A DNA stretch of 64,000 nt from Archangium sp. (lineage in GTDB: Bacteria; Myxococcota; Myxococcia; Myxococcales; Myxococcaceae). This document shows positions 19,275-26,917 of the stretch, piece by piece (position 1 is the first letter of the stretch; each line of letters opens with the position of its first letter). The DNA lies in NCBI GenBank assembly GCA_030681645.1, contig JAUXRX010000005.1:335969-399968 (forward strand), written 5' to 3'. Made by a program: the position numbers and the translations under genes. Below the pieces are notes generated by a model. That model was not told the origin of the DNA, ran no database searches, and saw only the letters and a program-made list of their open reading frames with translations.

Positions 19275-21929
19275 ATGACAGCCACCAGGAAACTCATCGG
19301 CTGGCTCGTGAGCGCGGCATTGCTGGTCGCTGTGATGGTGACCGTGTCGTTCTGGAGCTTCCGGCAGATCGAACAGACCGCTGCTGCACGCCAGCGAACC
19401 AACGCGGTGCTGAGCCGCACCGAGGAGCTGATGCGATCGCTCGTCGATGCCGAGACGAGCCAGCGCGGCTTCCTCCTCACCGGCGACGAGGCCTTCCTGG
19501 GTCCGTACGTGAAGGTGCGCGAGCAGATTCCCGGAGAGCTGGTCGCGCTGCGCGAGCTCGGTGGGCCCGGCCGGCAGCACCTCGACCGCGTCGCGCCGCT
19601 GATCACCGCCAAGCTGAACTTCTTCGGCAGGAACGTCGAGCTCAGACGCGCCGGCGATCTCTCGGCCGCGCTGGAGAACGTCCGCGGCGCCGAGGGCATG
19701 GCGCTGATGGACTCGATTCGAACCGAGCTGGGCACCTTCGCGCGGGAGGTGCAGCTCGATCGCGACGAGCGCGAGGCCGCCTTCCAGTCGAGCCTGCGGG
19801 GGCTCTACGCCACCCTCGTCGTCACCAGCCTGCTCACCCTGGTGCTCGCGCTGCTCTTCGCCTGGTTGATCCACCGGGAGACCGCGCAGCGGCTGCAGAA
19901 CGAGCTGCACCTGGTGACGCGCCGTTCGCTCGAGGCAGAGGAGAAGACGAGTGCCGCGCTGCAGAGGGCGAACGAAACCCTGCAGCTGAGCGAAGACAAG
20001 CTGGCGGTGACCCTCGATTCCATCGGCGACGCGGTGATCGCCACTGACGCGCAGGCCCGGGTGACGATCATCAACCCGGAAGCAGCGAGGCTCACCGGGT
20101 GGACCCGCGCCGAGGCCCTGGGCCGCAACATCAACGAGATCTTCCACATCATCAGTGAAGAGACGCGGTTGCCTTCCAAAGTGCCCGTCGACGCAGCGCT
20201 GGCCCGGGGCACCACCCAGGGCCTGGCCAACCACACGCTGCTGGTCGCCCGCAACGGGTCCGAGTGCGCCATCGCCGACAGCTGCGCGCCGATCCGCGCG
20301 CGCGGAGGCCCGGTGGTCGGGGCGGTGCTGGTGTTTCGCGACGTCTCGAAGGATCACGCCACCCAGCTCGCCCTGCGCGACCTGCAGTTCTACACGCGCT
20401 CGCTCATCGAATCGAACGTCGACGCGCTGATGACGACGGACGCCCACGGCATCATCACCGACGCCAACGCACCGATGGAGGCGCTCACCGGCTGGGCGCG
20501 CGCCGAGCTGATCGGCAGCGCCTTCAAGACCCACTTCACCGACCCGGTGCGAGCCGAGGAAGGCATCGCGCTCGTGCTCAGGGACAACAAGGTCTCGGAC
20601 TACGAGCTCACCGCCCACGCCCGGGGCGGCGCGCTGACGGTGGTGTCGTACAACGCGACCACCTTCCACGATCGCAACGGCAAGCTGCAGGGCGTCTTCG
20701 CCGCGGCGCGCGACGTGACCGAGCGCAAGCGCCTGGACCTCGCCTTGCGCGAGAAGAACACCGAGTTGGAGAAGGCGACCGCGCTGGCCGAGCAGGCGAG
20801 CCGCGCGAAGTCAGACTTCCTCTCGAGCATGAGCCACGAGCTGCGCAGCCCGCTCAACGCGATCCTGGGCTTCGCACAGCTGCTCGAGTCTGACGCGCCG
20901 CCGCCCACGGCCAACCAGGCGGTGGGCATCGCGCAGATCCTCAAGGCGGGCTGGCACCTGCTCACGTTGATCAACGAGATCCTCGATCTGGCCAAGATCG
21001 AGTCGGGCCAGGTGCCCCTCTCGCAGGAGCCGGTGTCGCTGGGCGAGGTGCTCGTCGAGTGCCAGGGCATGGTCGGCCCCCAGGCCCAGGTGCGTGGCAT
21101 TCGCCTGGCCTTCCCCCCCGTCTCGGCGGCCCGGTTCGTCAGGGCCGATCGCACCCGGCTCAAGCAGGTGCTGATCAACCTCCTGTCGAACGCGATCAAG
21201 TACAACTCGGACGGCGGCACGGTGACGGTCACGGTGGTGCTCCGCACGCCTGAGCTGGTGCGGGTGAGCATCACCGACACCGGAGCGGGCCTCAGCCCCG
21301 AGCAGGTGGGGCAGCTCTTCCAGGCCTTCAACCGGCTGGGCCAGGAGAGCGGCGGCGAAGAAGGCACGGGCATCGGCCTGGTGGTCTCGCGGCGGTTGAT
21401 CGAGCTGATGGGTGGCACGATCGGCGTGGAGAGCACGCAGGGCGCCGGGAGCGTGTTCTGGTTCGAGCTGGCGGCCATCGACGGCCCGCACCTGTCGGAC
21501 GAGGAGTCGCTGCTCGCCCGCATGCCCGAGGCGCCGTCGGCCGTCCCGCAGCGCACGGTGCTCTACGTCGAGGACAACCCGGCGAACCTGATGCTGGTGC
21601 AGCAGATCATCGCGAGGCTCCCACTCATCCGGCTGCTGACCGCGACGGACGGGTACAGCGGGGTCGAGATCGCGCGCGCCTCGCTCCCCGACGTGATCCT
21701 GATGGACATCAACCTGCCCGGCATCAACGGCATCGAGGCGATGCGCATTCTGCGCACCGACCCGGCGACGGCGAAGATCCCGGTGCTGGCGCTCAGCGCG
21801 AACGCGCTGCCACGCGACGTCGAGAAGGGCATCGAGGCCGGGTTCTTCCGGTACATCACCAAGCCCATCAAGGTGAACGAGTTCCTCCAGTCGCTGAACC
21901 TCGCGCTGGACGAGCGGGCCAGCCTCTGA
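19275..21929 (+). CDS. CHASE3 hybrid sensor histidine kinase
   Basis: 884 residues. TM1 about 7-29, a CHASE3 periplasmic sensor about 30-170 (LVDAETSQRGFLLTGDE), TM2 about 175-197, then a coiled linker, two PAS domains (about 235-360 and 365-480), HisKA with H521 in SMSHELRSPLNAIL, an HATPase domain (NLLSNAIKYN, DTGAGL, GTGIGLVVS) and a receiver with acceptor D811 in LMDINLPG and K in ITKPI. The terminal receiver suggests either phosphorelay to an unlinked Hpt protein or autoregulation. No dedicated response regulator with an output domain is adjacent. Confidence 0.93.
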   Translation: MTATRKLIGWLVSAALLVAVMVTVSFWSFRQIEQTAAARQRTNAVLSRTEELMRSLVDAETSQRGFLLTGDEAFLGPYVKVREQIPGELVALRELGGPGRQHLDRVAPLITAKLNFFGRNVELRRAGDLSAALENVRGAEGMALMDSIRTELGTFAREVQLDRDEREAAFQSSLRGLYATLVVTSLLTLVLALLFAWLIHRETAQRLQNELHLVTRRSLEAEEKTSAALQRANETLQLSEDKLAVTLDSIGDAVIATDAQARVTIINPEAARLTGWTRAEALGRNINEIFHIISEETRLPSKVPVDAALARGTTQGLANHTLLVARNGSECAIADSCAPIRARGGPVVGAVLVFRDVSKDHATQLALRDLQFYTRSLIESNVDALMTTDAHGIITDANAPMEALTGWARAELIGSAFKTHFTDPVRAEEGIALVLRDNKVSDYELTAHARGGALTVVSYNATTFHDRNGKLQGVFAAARDVTERKRLDLALREKNTELEKATALAEQASRAKSDFLSSMSHELRSPLNAILGFAQLLESDAPPPTANQAVGIAQILKAGWHLLTLINEILDLAKIESGQVPLSQEPVSLGEVLVECQGMVGPQAQVRGIRLAFPPVSAARFVRADRTRLKQVLINLLSNAIKYNSDGGTVTVTVVLRTPELVRVSITDTGAGLSPEQVGQLFQAFNRLGQESGGEEGTGIGLVVSRRLIELMGGTIGVESTQGAGSVFWFELAAIDGPHLSDEESLLARMPEAPSAVPQRTVLYVEDNPANLMLVQQIIARLPLIRLLTATDGYSGVEIARASLPDVILMDINLPGINGIEAMRILRTDPATAKIPVLALSANALPRDVEKGIEAGFFRYITKPIKVNEFLQSLNLALDERASL

Positions 21930-21933
21930 GGGC

Positions 21934-22053
21934 TCAGCGCAGCTCGTCGGCGCCGAGGTCCCGCGCCCGCGTCGTGCCGGAAGCCGTCGATGTCGAAACA
22001 CCTCCGCCCGTCGTCCCGCCTCCGCTGCCCGTCGCGCTGGCGGAGTGAGCCAC
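21934..22053 (-). CDS. possible small protein (39 aa), weak
   Basis: A GTG-initiated reading frame ending in LGADELR, Ser/Thr/Gly-rich, with coding-like high third-position GC. It fills the gap between the CHASE3 kinase and tesB on the opposite strand. No ribosome binding site or homologue is recognised and it may be chance; the rest of the 183-bp gap shows nothing clear. Confidence 0.2.
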   Translation of the reverse strand: MAHSASATGSGGGTTGGGVSTSTASGTTRARDLGADELR

Positions 22054-22112
22054 CGGTATCGAGGCCGTCCTGCGCTGGTGATTTCCCGGCGCCTCGCGGA
22101 TAGACCGGGGCC

Positions 22113-22970
22113 GTGGCAACCGTCCTCGACGAACTCATCAAGCTGCTCTCGCTGGAGCGCATCGAAGAAAACCTCTACCGCGGCCAGAGCCAGGACCTGG
22201 GCTGGGGCACGGTGTACGGCGGGCAGGTGATTGGCCAGGCGCTCTTCGCGGCGCTGCACACCGTGCCGGCCGATCGCCAGGTGCATTCGCTGCACGCGTA
22301 TTTCCTGCGGCCGGGCGACGTGAGCGCGCCCATCGTCTACGACGTCGATCGCTCGCGCGACGGCTCGTCGTTCACCACCCGGCGGGTGAAGGCGATTCAG
22401 CACGGGCACCCGATCTTCGACATGTCGGCGAGCTTCCAGAAGGTCGAGCCCGGGTTCGATCACCAGGCCGACATGCCGAAGGTGCCGCCGCCGGAAGAGG
22501 TGCCGACCGACCAGGAGCGCCTCGCCGCGCAGGGCGACAAGCTGCCCGAGTTCATGCGCGGCCGCGCGCTGGCGGATCGCCCCATCGAGATCCGCACCGT
22601 GGGCGAGCCCGACGTGTTCCTCGCGGGCAAGCACCCGCCCGAGCGGTTCGTGTGGCTCAAGGCCACGCATCAACTGCCCGACACGCCGGGGCTGCACCAG
22701 GCGCTGCTCGCGTACGCGTCAGACTTCTCGTTCATCACCACCTCGCTCAAGCCCCACGGCGTGACCTGGCTGACGCCCGGCATGCAGGTGGCGAGCGTCG
22801 ATCACGCGGTGTGGTTCCACGCGCCCTTCCGCGCAGACGAGTGGCTCTTGCACGTGATGGAGAGCCCACGCGCGTCAGGGGCGCGCGGCCTCGTGCTCGG
22901 GCGCATCTACTCGCGTGACGGGAAGCTGGTCGCGTCGACCGCGCAGCAGGGGCTGATCAGGAAACGGTGA
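22113..22970 (+). CDS. tesB: acyl-CoA thioesterase II
   Basis: 285 residues forming the double hotdog fold of TesB, which hydrolyses medium- and long-chain acyl-CoA. Recognisable family segments are FRGQSQD-like YRGQSQDLGW, VYGGQVIGQAL, HSLHAYFLRPGD, RDGSSFTTRRV, the catalytic Asp in AYASDFSFI, a Thr/Ser region and the Gln in ASTAQQGLIR near the C-terminus. Length and order match the family. GTG start at 22113. It is convergent with the collagen-like lipoprotein gene, with one base between them. Confidence 0.95.
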   Translation: MATVLDELIKLLSLERIEENLYRGQSQDLGWGTVYGGQVIGQALFAALHTVPADRQVHSLHAYFLRPGDVSAPIVYDVDRSRDGSSFTTRRVKAIQHGHPIFDMSASFQKVEPGFDHQADMPKVPPPEEVPTDQERLAAQGDKLPEFMRGRALADRPIEIRTVGEPDVFLAGKHPPERFVWLKATHQLPDTPGLHQALLAYASDFSFITTSLKPHGVTWLTPGMQVASVDHAVWFHAPFRADEWLLHVMESPRASGARGLVLGRIYSRDGKLVASTAQQGLIRKR

Positions 22971-22971
22971 G

Positions 22972-23646
22972 TCAGGGGCTCAGCCACTGCACGGTGAAGG
23001 TGCCAGCGACGTTGGCGAGATCGGCCGAGACATACGCCCGCAGGTCGTCTCCTGCCGCAAGCGCAACCACGGCCGAAAAACTGGCGAGGGTGTTGACGCC
23101 CGCCAGGGCCGGTACGCGGGCGCCGGCGTAGAAGAAGTTGCCGTTGTGCATCGGTGCGAACCACAGGTTTTCACCCGCGCCGAGGCCCGTCACGAGAGCG
23201 TAGCCGTCGACGCGGTAGAGACCGGCGACGTTCGCGACGATGCGATCGGTCGAGGCGATGGTCAGCCCTCCGCGGACGAACGACTGGTTCAGCACCGGAG
23301 TGCCGGTCCCGCTGGCGCTCTGCACTCCGAGCGTGGCCTGCAGAATGGGAATGGAGCCCGGGCCAAACGCGGCAGGGCTGGCGATGGCCCCGGCAGCGAG
23401 CTGAGGATTGGGGAAGTTGCCGGACAGCGCACCTCCAGCAGGTCCGGTCGCCGGCCCCACCGGCCCTTGTGCGCCCATTGCGCCCTGTGCGCCCTGTGCG
23501 CCCATCGCACCCATCGCGCCCTGTGCACCCGTCGCGCCCTGCGCACCCGCGGGTCCGGCGGGCCCCACGGGACCTGGAGTGCCCGTGCAGCCGAAGACGA
23601 AGGTGACCATGACGACAAGGAAGAAACGGACTCGCGCGAGCGCCAT
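22972..23646 (-). CDS. lipoprotein with collagen-like Gly-x-y repeats
   Basis: 224 residues. The lipoprotein signal ends at FVFGC (Cys 20). Residues about 22-72 are 16-17 continuous Gly-x-y triplets rich in GPA, GAQ and GAM, a bacterial collagen-like stalk. After a GNFPNPQLAAGAI bridge, the C-terminal 130 residues are beta-rich (GLYRVDGYALVT, FFYAGARVPALAG, GDDLRAYVSADL) and have the look of a C1q/TNF-like head as in BclA-type exosporium proteins. That layout implies a trimeric, outward-facing stalk on the outer membrane. The head assignment is by resemblance only. Confidence 0.82.
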   Translation of the reverse strand: MALARVRFFLVVMVTFVFGCTGTPGPVGPAGPAGAQGATGAQGAMGAMGAQGAQGAMGAQGPVGPATGPAGGALSGNFPNPQLAAGAIASPAAFGPGSIPILQATLGVQSASGTGTPVLNQSFVRGGLTIASTDRIVANVAGLYRVDGYALVTGLGAGENLWFAPMHNGNFFYAGARVPALAGVNTLASFSAVVALAAGDDLRAYVSADLANVAGTFTVQWLSP

Positions 23647-23690
23647 GGGCGGAAGATCCCACGATCCGCCCAGTGGTAAAGACTTTCCGC

Positions 23691-23726
23691 GCCCTCCCCC
23701 GACTCTCCTCCGGGAGAGGGAGACAA
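23691..23726. repeat. C/G-rich hairpin dispersed element, diverged
   Basis: CCCTCCCCCGACTCTC on the left and CGGGAGAGGGAGAC on the right, in the gap between the collagen-like gene and the Skp-like gene. Related to the copies at 13287 and 62549. Confidence 0.7.
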
Positions 23727-23731
23727 TGCGC

Positions 23732-24061
23732 TCAGAGCTTCAGCGGCCCGCCGGCGTCGACCTTCTTGATCAACGCCTTGGTCACGTCGTCGCCCTTGCC
23801 CCAGAGCACCGCGCTCTTGTCGAGCACCGCGTCGGCCTTCTTCTCTTTCGCGATTTCAGCCAGCAGCGGCCTGGCCCGGGCAAAGAGCGCCTCACGGAGC
23901 GAGTCGCGCTGGTTCTGCAGCTTGCCCAGGAGGGCCTGACGCTCCTCATCGGGCAGCTTCTTCGCCTCGTTCCAGGTCTTCTCGAGCGCTTTGGCGGCCT
24001 CGGCCCCGACCTTGCTGGTGTCGAGGAGCGCCGTGAGATCGACGACGAGGAGGGTGGCCAT
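23732..24061 (-). CDS. OmpH/Skp-like protein without signal peptide
   Basis: 109 residues from the ATG at 24061. LLVVDLTALLDTSKVGAEAAKALEKTW resembles the first strand and helix of mature OmpH/Skp, and the long charged helices (to ALFARARPLL) and the closing VLDKSAVLWGKGDDVT strand follow the same order. Skp is a periplasmic holdase for outer-membrane proteins; here no signal peptide precedes the mature-like start, and the in-frame upstream extension is not a signal either. Divergent from a barrel-like gene whose start is 41 bp away. Confidence 0.65.
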   Translation of the reverse strand: MATLLVVDLTALLDTSKVGAEAAKALEKTWNEAKKLPDEERQALLGKLQNQRDSLREALFARARPLLAEIAKEKKADAVLDKSAVLWGKGDDVTKALIKKVDAGGPLKL

Positions 24062-24102
24062 TTGCGCAACTCCGGGGTGTTCGGGGTTAAGGTCATCACC
24101 AT

Positions 24103-25206
24103 ATGCCTGTGAACGGGATTGGAAGTCCATCAGCACCTCGCGTCGTTGGTCCCACTGCGAAGACCGAGCCCACCGCTCCGGTTGCCCCCCAGGCGCCCGC
24201 GCAGAGCAACGGCTGGGCCGCCGGCACCAACAACCAGCGCCCCCTCGACCTCTCCCTGCCGAAGCACGTCAGCAGCGACGCCGACATCCGCGCGTCCATG
24301 CCGAACCCGGTGCGCGCCCAGCTCGAGGCCGCGCTCAACACCTACACCTCGAAGATCGAGACCACGCTCGGCCACGACGCCATGAGCATGGCCCGCGGCC
24401 GCACGCCGGTGCGCGAGGGCGACACCCTCACCGCCGCCCAGCAGACCGAGCTGCAGAACGCCTCGACCGACTTCCTCAAGAGCATCCCCATCGGCGCCTT
24501 GAGCCCTGAGCTCGCCGCCGGCATCACCCAGAAGCTGAAAGACGCCGGCCTCGAGACGCGCGACGTCGCCAGCACGAAGCTGGGCGACCTCGGCAACATC
24601 GGCGGCGACATCGCCAGGGACCTGATCAAGGACCTCAAGGCCGCTTCCCCCACGGCGTACTACTCGCTCGCTGGTGGCCTCGCGGCCGCGGCCGGCGTGG
24701 TCGCGTGGACCGGCGGCAGCGCCAAGCTCGCCAGCCTCGGCATCAAGCCCGAGGTGAAGCAGAAGTTCTTCGACGACAAGCTCGAGGTGAAGCTCGGCGG
24801 CGAGTGGGACGCGCACTTCAAGAACTTCAAGGCCACCGGCACCGTCACCGGCCGCGTCGACCTGGGCGACGCAGGGCGGCTCTCGGCCTCGGTCACCGGA
24901 AACTCCGCGACCGGCTTCGACAACGCGCGCATGCAGTACGACTTCAACCGCCCCAACCTGAACCTGTCCGCCTACGCCACCGCCAACCGCGACGGCATGG
25001 AGACGGTCGGCGGCAACCTCGCGTACCGGCCCAACGACAACCTGAGCCTGTCCGCCGGCATCAACCACAACTTCCAGACCGACCGCACCACCGCCACCGC
25101 CGAAGCCGCGTGGAAGGTGAACAAGAACGTCGACTTCGCCCTCTCTGCGAGCCACGACTCGCAGGGTGACTCGCGCGTCGGCGCGGGCGTTCGCATCCGC
25201 TTCTGA
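24103..25206 (+). CDS. protein with C-terminal beta-barrel-like domain, no signal peptide
   Basis: 367 residues. Residues 1-50 are Pro/Ala/Thr rich and start MPVNGIGSP, with no hydrophobic signal. Residues 55-180 are helical. A Gly/Ala-rich hydrophobic segment (about 185-200) follows. Residues about 215-367 are alternating amphipathic strands (LEVKLGGEW, TVTGRVDLG, LSASVTGN, LNLSAYATAN, VGGNLAYRP, LSLSAGINHNF, FALSASHDS) ending in RVGAGVRIRF with the terminal Phe typical of outer-membrane barrels. An outer-membrane barrel without a Sec signal is unexpected. The stop overlaps the next start (TGATG). Confidence 0.65.
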   Translation: MPVNGIGSPSAPRVVGPTAKTEPTAPVAPQAPAQSNGWAAGTNNQRPLDLSLPKHVSSDADIRASMPNPVRAQLEAALNTYTSKIETTLGHDAMSMARGRTPVREGDTLTAAQQTELQNASTDFLKSIPIGALSPELAAGITQKLKDAGLETRDVASTKLGDLGNIGGDIARDLIKDLKAASPTAYYSLAGGLAAAAGVVAWTGGSAKLASLGIKPEVKQKFFDDKLEVKLGGEWDAHFKNFKATGTVTGRVDLGDAGRLSASVTGNSATGFDNARMQYDFNRPNLNLSAYATANRDGMETVGGNLAYRPNDNLSLSAGINHNFQTDRTTATAEAAWKVNKNVDFALSASHDSQGDSRVGAGVRIRF

Positions 25207-26822
25207 TGTTCGGAAGAAGAGCCCCCCTCCTCGGGCTCCTCCTCGTTCTCTCGTGCCGCACCCCTCCGGCTCCCGTGCCGGAGCCCGTGGAGGAGCCGCC
25301 TCCGCCCGTCGTGGTGGAAGAGGCCCCACCTCCCCCGCTGCCCAGCCGCACCATCGACCTCGACCCCGACGCGGGCTCGCTCTCGAAGCTGCGCCGCGAG
25401 CTCATCTTCGACGGCGGCCTCCCGCTCGCCGACGCGCAGACCTTCCCCGACACGTACTCCGAGCACGACGGCGTCTTCACCTTCCGCGGAGGGCCGCGGC
25501 GCACGGGCGGGGCGTGGGGGGTGATTCCCCGCGAGCCGCACGAACTCTCCATCGCGTGGGTGGTCTCCACCGAGCAGAGCAAGCCACCCTGGCTCGGCGG
25601 CAGCGGGTGGACGGGCCAGCCCGCCATCGTCCGCTGGCCCGCGGTGGTGCGGCACTCGATGACCAGGCTGGGCGCCCTGCGGCAACGCGACGCCTTCGTC
25701 GAGGTCATCCAGGGTTCGCTCGACGGCAACGTGCACTTCATCGATCTCGAGACGGGCAAGCGCTCGCGCCCCATGCTGCACACCGGCAACCCCATCAAGG
25801 GCAGCGTCTCGCTCGATCCCCGCGGCTACCCGCTGCTCTTCGTGGGCCAGGGCATTCCCGAGAACCGCCCCATCGGCCTGCGCGTGTTCGAGCTGATCAA
25901 CGACACCGAGGTCTTCTTCCTCCCCGGCAGCGACAAGGCCGCCCCCCGCAGGGGCTGGGGCGCCTTCGATTCGTCGGGCCTGCTCAACCGCGCCACCGAC
26001 ACCTACGTGGTGGGCGGCGAGAACGGGCTGCTCTACCTGCTGCGGCTGCACACCAACTTCGATCCCCTCGCGCTCACCCTGCACGTCGCCCCCGAGGTCG
26101 CGCGCTATCGCTACAAGTCCCCCGGCAACGCGCACTTCGGCATCGAGAACTCGCTCTCGGCGCTGCAGAACCTCGCCTTCTTCGCCGACAACGGCGGCAC
26201 CCTGCAGGCGGTCGACCTGCGCACCATGACCCCGCGCTGGAAGTTCGAGGCGGGCGACGACACCGACGCCACCATCGCCCTCGAGCTCGAGCCCTCGGGC
26301 CCCAAGCTCTACACCGGCACCGAGGTCGACAAGACGGGCCCGAAGGGCAGGACCTGGCTGCGCCGCCTCGACGGCCTCACCGGCAAGCCCGAGTGGCAGA
26401 AGAGCTACGCGTGCCAGGGCGCGAGCGGGCCGCCCAAGAAGATCGACTCCGGCGTCTTCGCCACGCCCACCCCCGGCACCGGAGAGGTCGACGACCTCGT
26501 CTTCTACGTGCTGGCGCGCTGCCCCGGCCCGGAAGACGGGGTGATGGTCGCCCTCGAGAAGAAGACCGGCAGGGAAGCGTGGCGCTACGAGTTCCCGCGC
26601 CACAGCTGGTCCAGCCCCGTGCTGCTCACCGACGAAGACGGCCGGGCGTACCTGCTCCACGGCGGCATCGGCGGCGTGGTGCGCCTGCTCGAGGCGCGCA
26701 CCGGCCTCGAGGTGGCGAAGGTGCAGCTCGAAGGCGACATCGAGTCGTCGCCCGCGGTGTTCAACGGGCGCGCGGTGCTGGGCACCCGGGCCAATCGCAT
26801 CTACGGCATCGACATCAGGTGA
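25206..26822 (+). CDS. PQQ-like beta-propeller lipoprotein
   Basis: 538 residues. The N-terminal signal ends in LLVLSC (Cys 17), followed by a Pro/Glu/Val-rich linker (about 20-45). The body has repeated propeller blades recognisable as DLETGKRSRPM, VDLRTMTPRWKF, DGLTGKPEWQK, KKTGREAWRYEFP and EARTGLEVAKV, which match PQQ-repeat (BamB-like) blades. No PQQ-binding catalytic residues of quinoprotein dehydrogenases were seen, so a scaffold role is more likely. Starts in a TGATG overlap with the barrel-like gene, so the two products may act together in the envelope. Confidence 0.8.
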   Translation: MFGRRAPLLGLLLVLSCRTPPAPVPEPVEEPPPPVVVEEAPPPPLPSRTIDLDPDAGSLSKLRRELIFDGGLPLADAQTFPDTYSEHDGVFTFRGGPRRTGGAWGVIPREPHELSIAWVVSTEQSKPPWLGGSGWTGQPAIVRWPAVVRHSMTRLGALRQRDAFVEVIQGSLDGNVHFIDLETGKRSRPMLHTGNPIKGSVSLDPRGYPLLFVGQGIPENRPIGLRVFELINDTEVFFLPGSDKAAPRRGWGAFDSSGLLNRATDTYVVGGENGLLYLLRLHTNFDPLALTLHVAPEVARYRYKSPGNAHFGIENSLSALQNLAFFADNGGTLQAVDLRTMTPRWKFEAGDDTDATIALELEPSGPKLYTGTEVDKTGPKGRTWLRRLDGLTGKPEWQKSYACQGASGPPKKIDSGVFATPTPGTGEVDDLVFYVLARCPGPEDGVMVALEKKTGREAWRYEFPRHSWSSPVLLTDEDGRAYLLHGGIGGVVRLLEARTGLEVAKVQLEGDIESSPAVFNGRAVLGTRANRIYGIDIR

Positions 26823-26874
26823 AGGCGGTCAGCGCGAAGCTGAGGAAGGTGAACACGATCGCAATGCGCTGCAT
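26815..26874 (-). CDS. possible 19-residue hydrophobic peptide
   Basis: ATG at 26874 with GGAG eight bases upstream; the frame encodes mostly hydrophobic residues (IAIVFTFLSFAL) and stops inside the 3' end of the PQQ-propeller gene on the other strand. It sits just downstream of the giant lipoprotein gene. It is too short to judge by composition and could be chance. Confidence 0.25.
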   Translation of the reverse strand: MQRIAIVFTFLSFALTAFT

Positions 26875-26917
26875 GAGACTCCGAGGTCGAGGCGAGGGTG
26901 AAGCTGACGGGTCGAGG

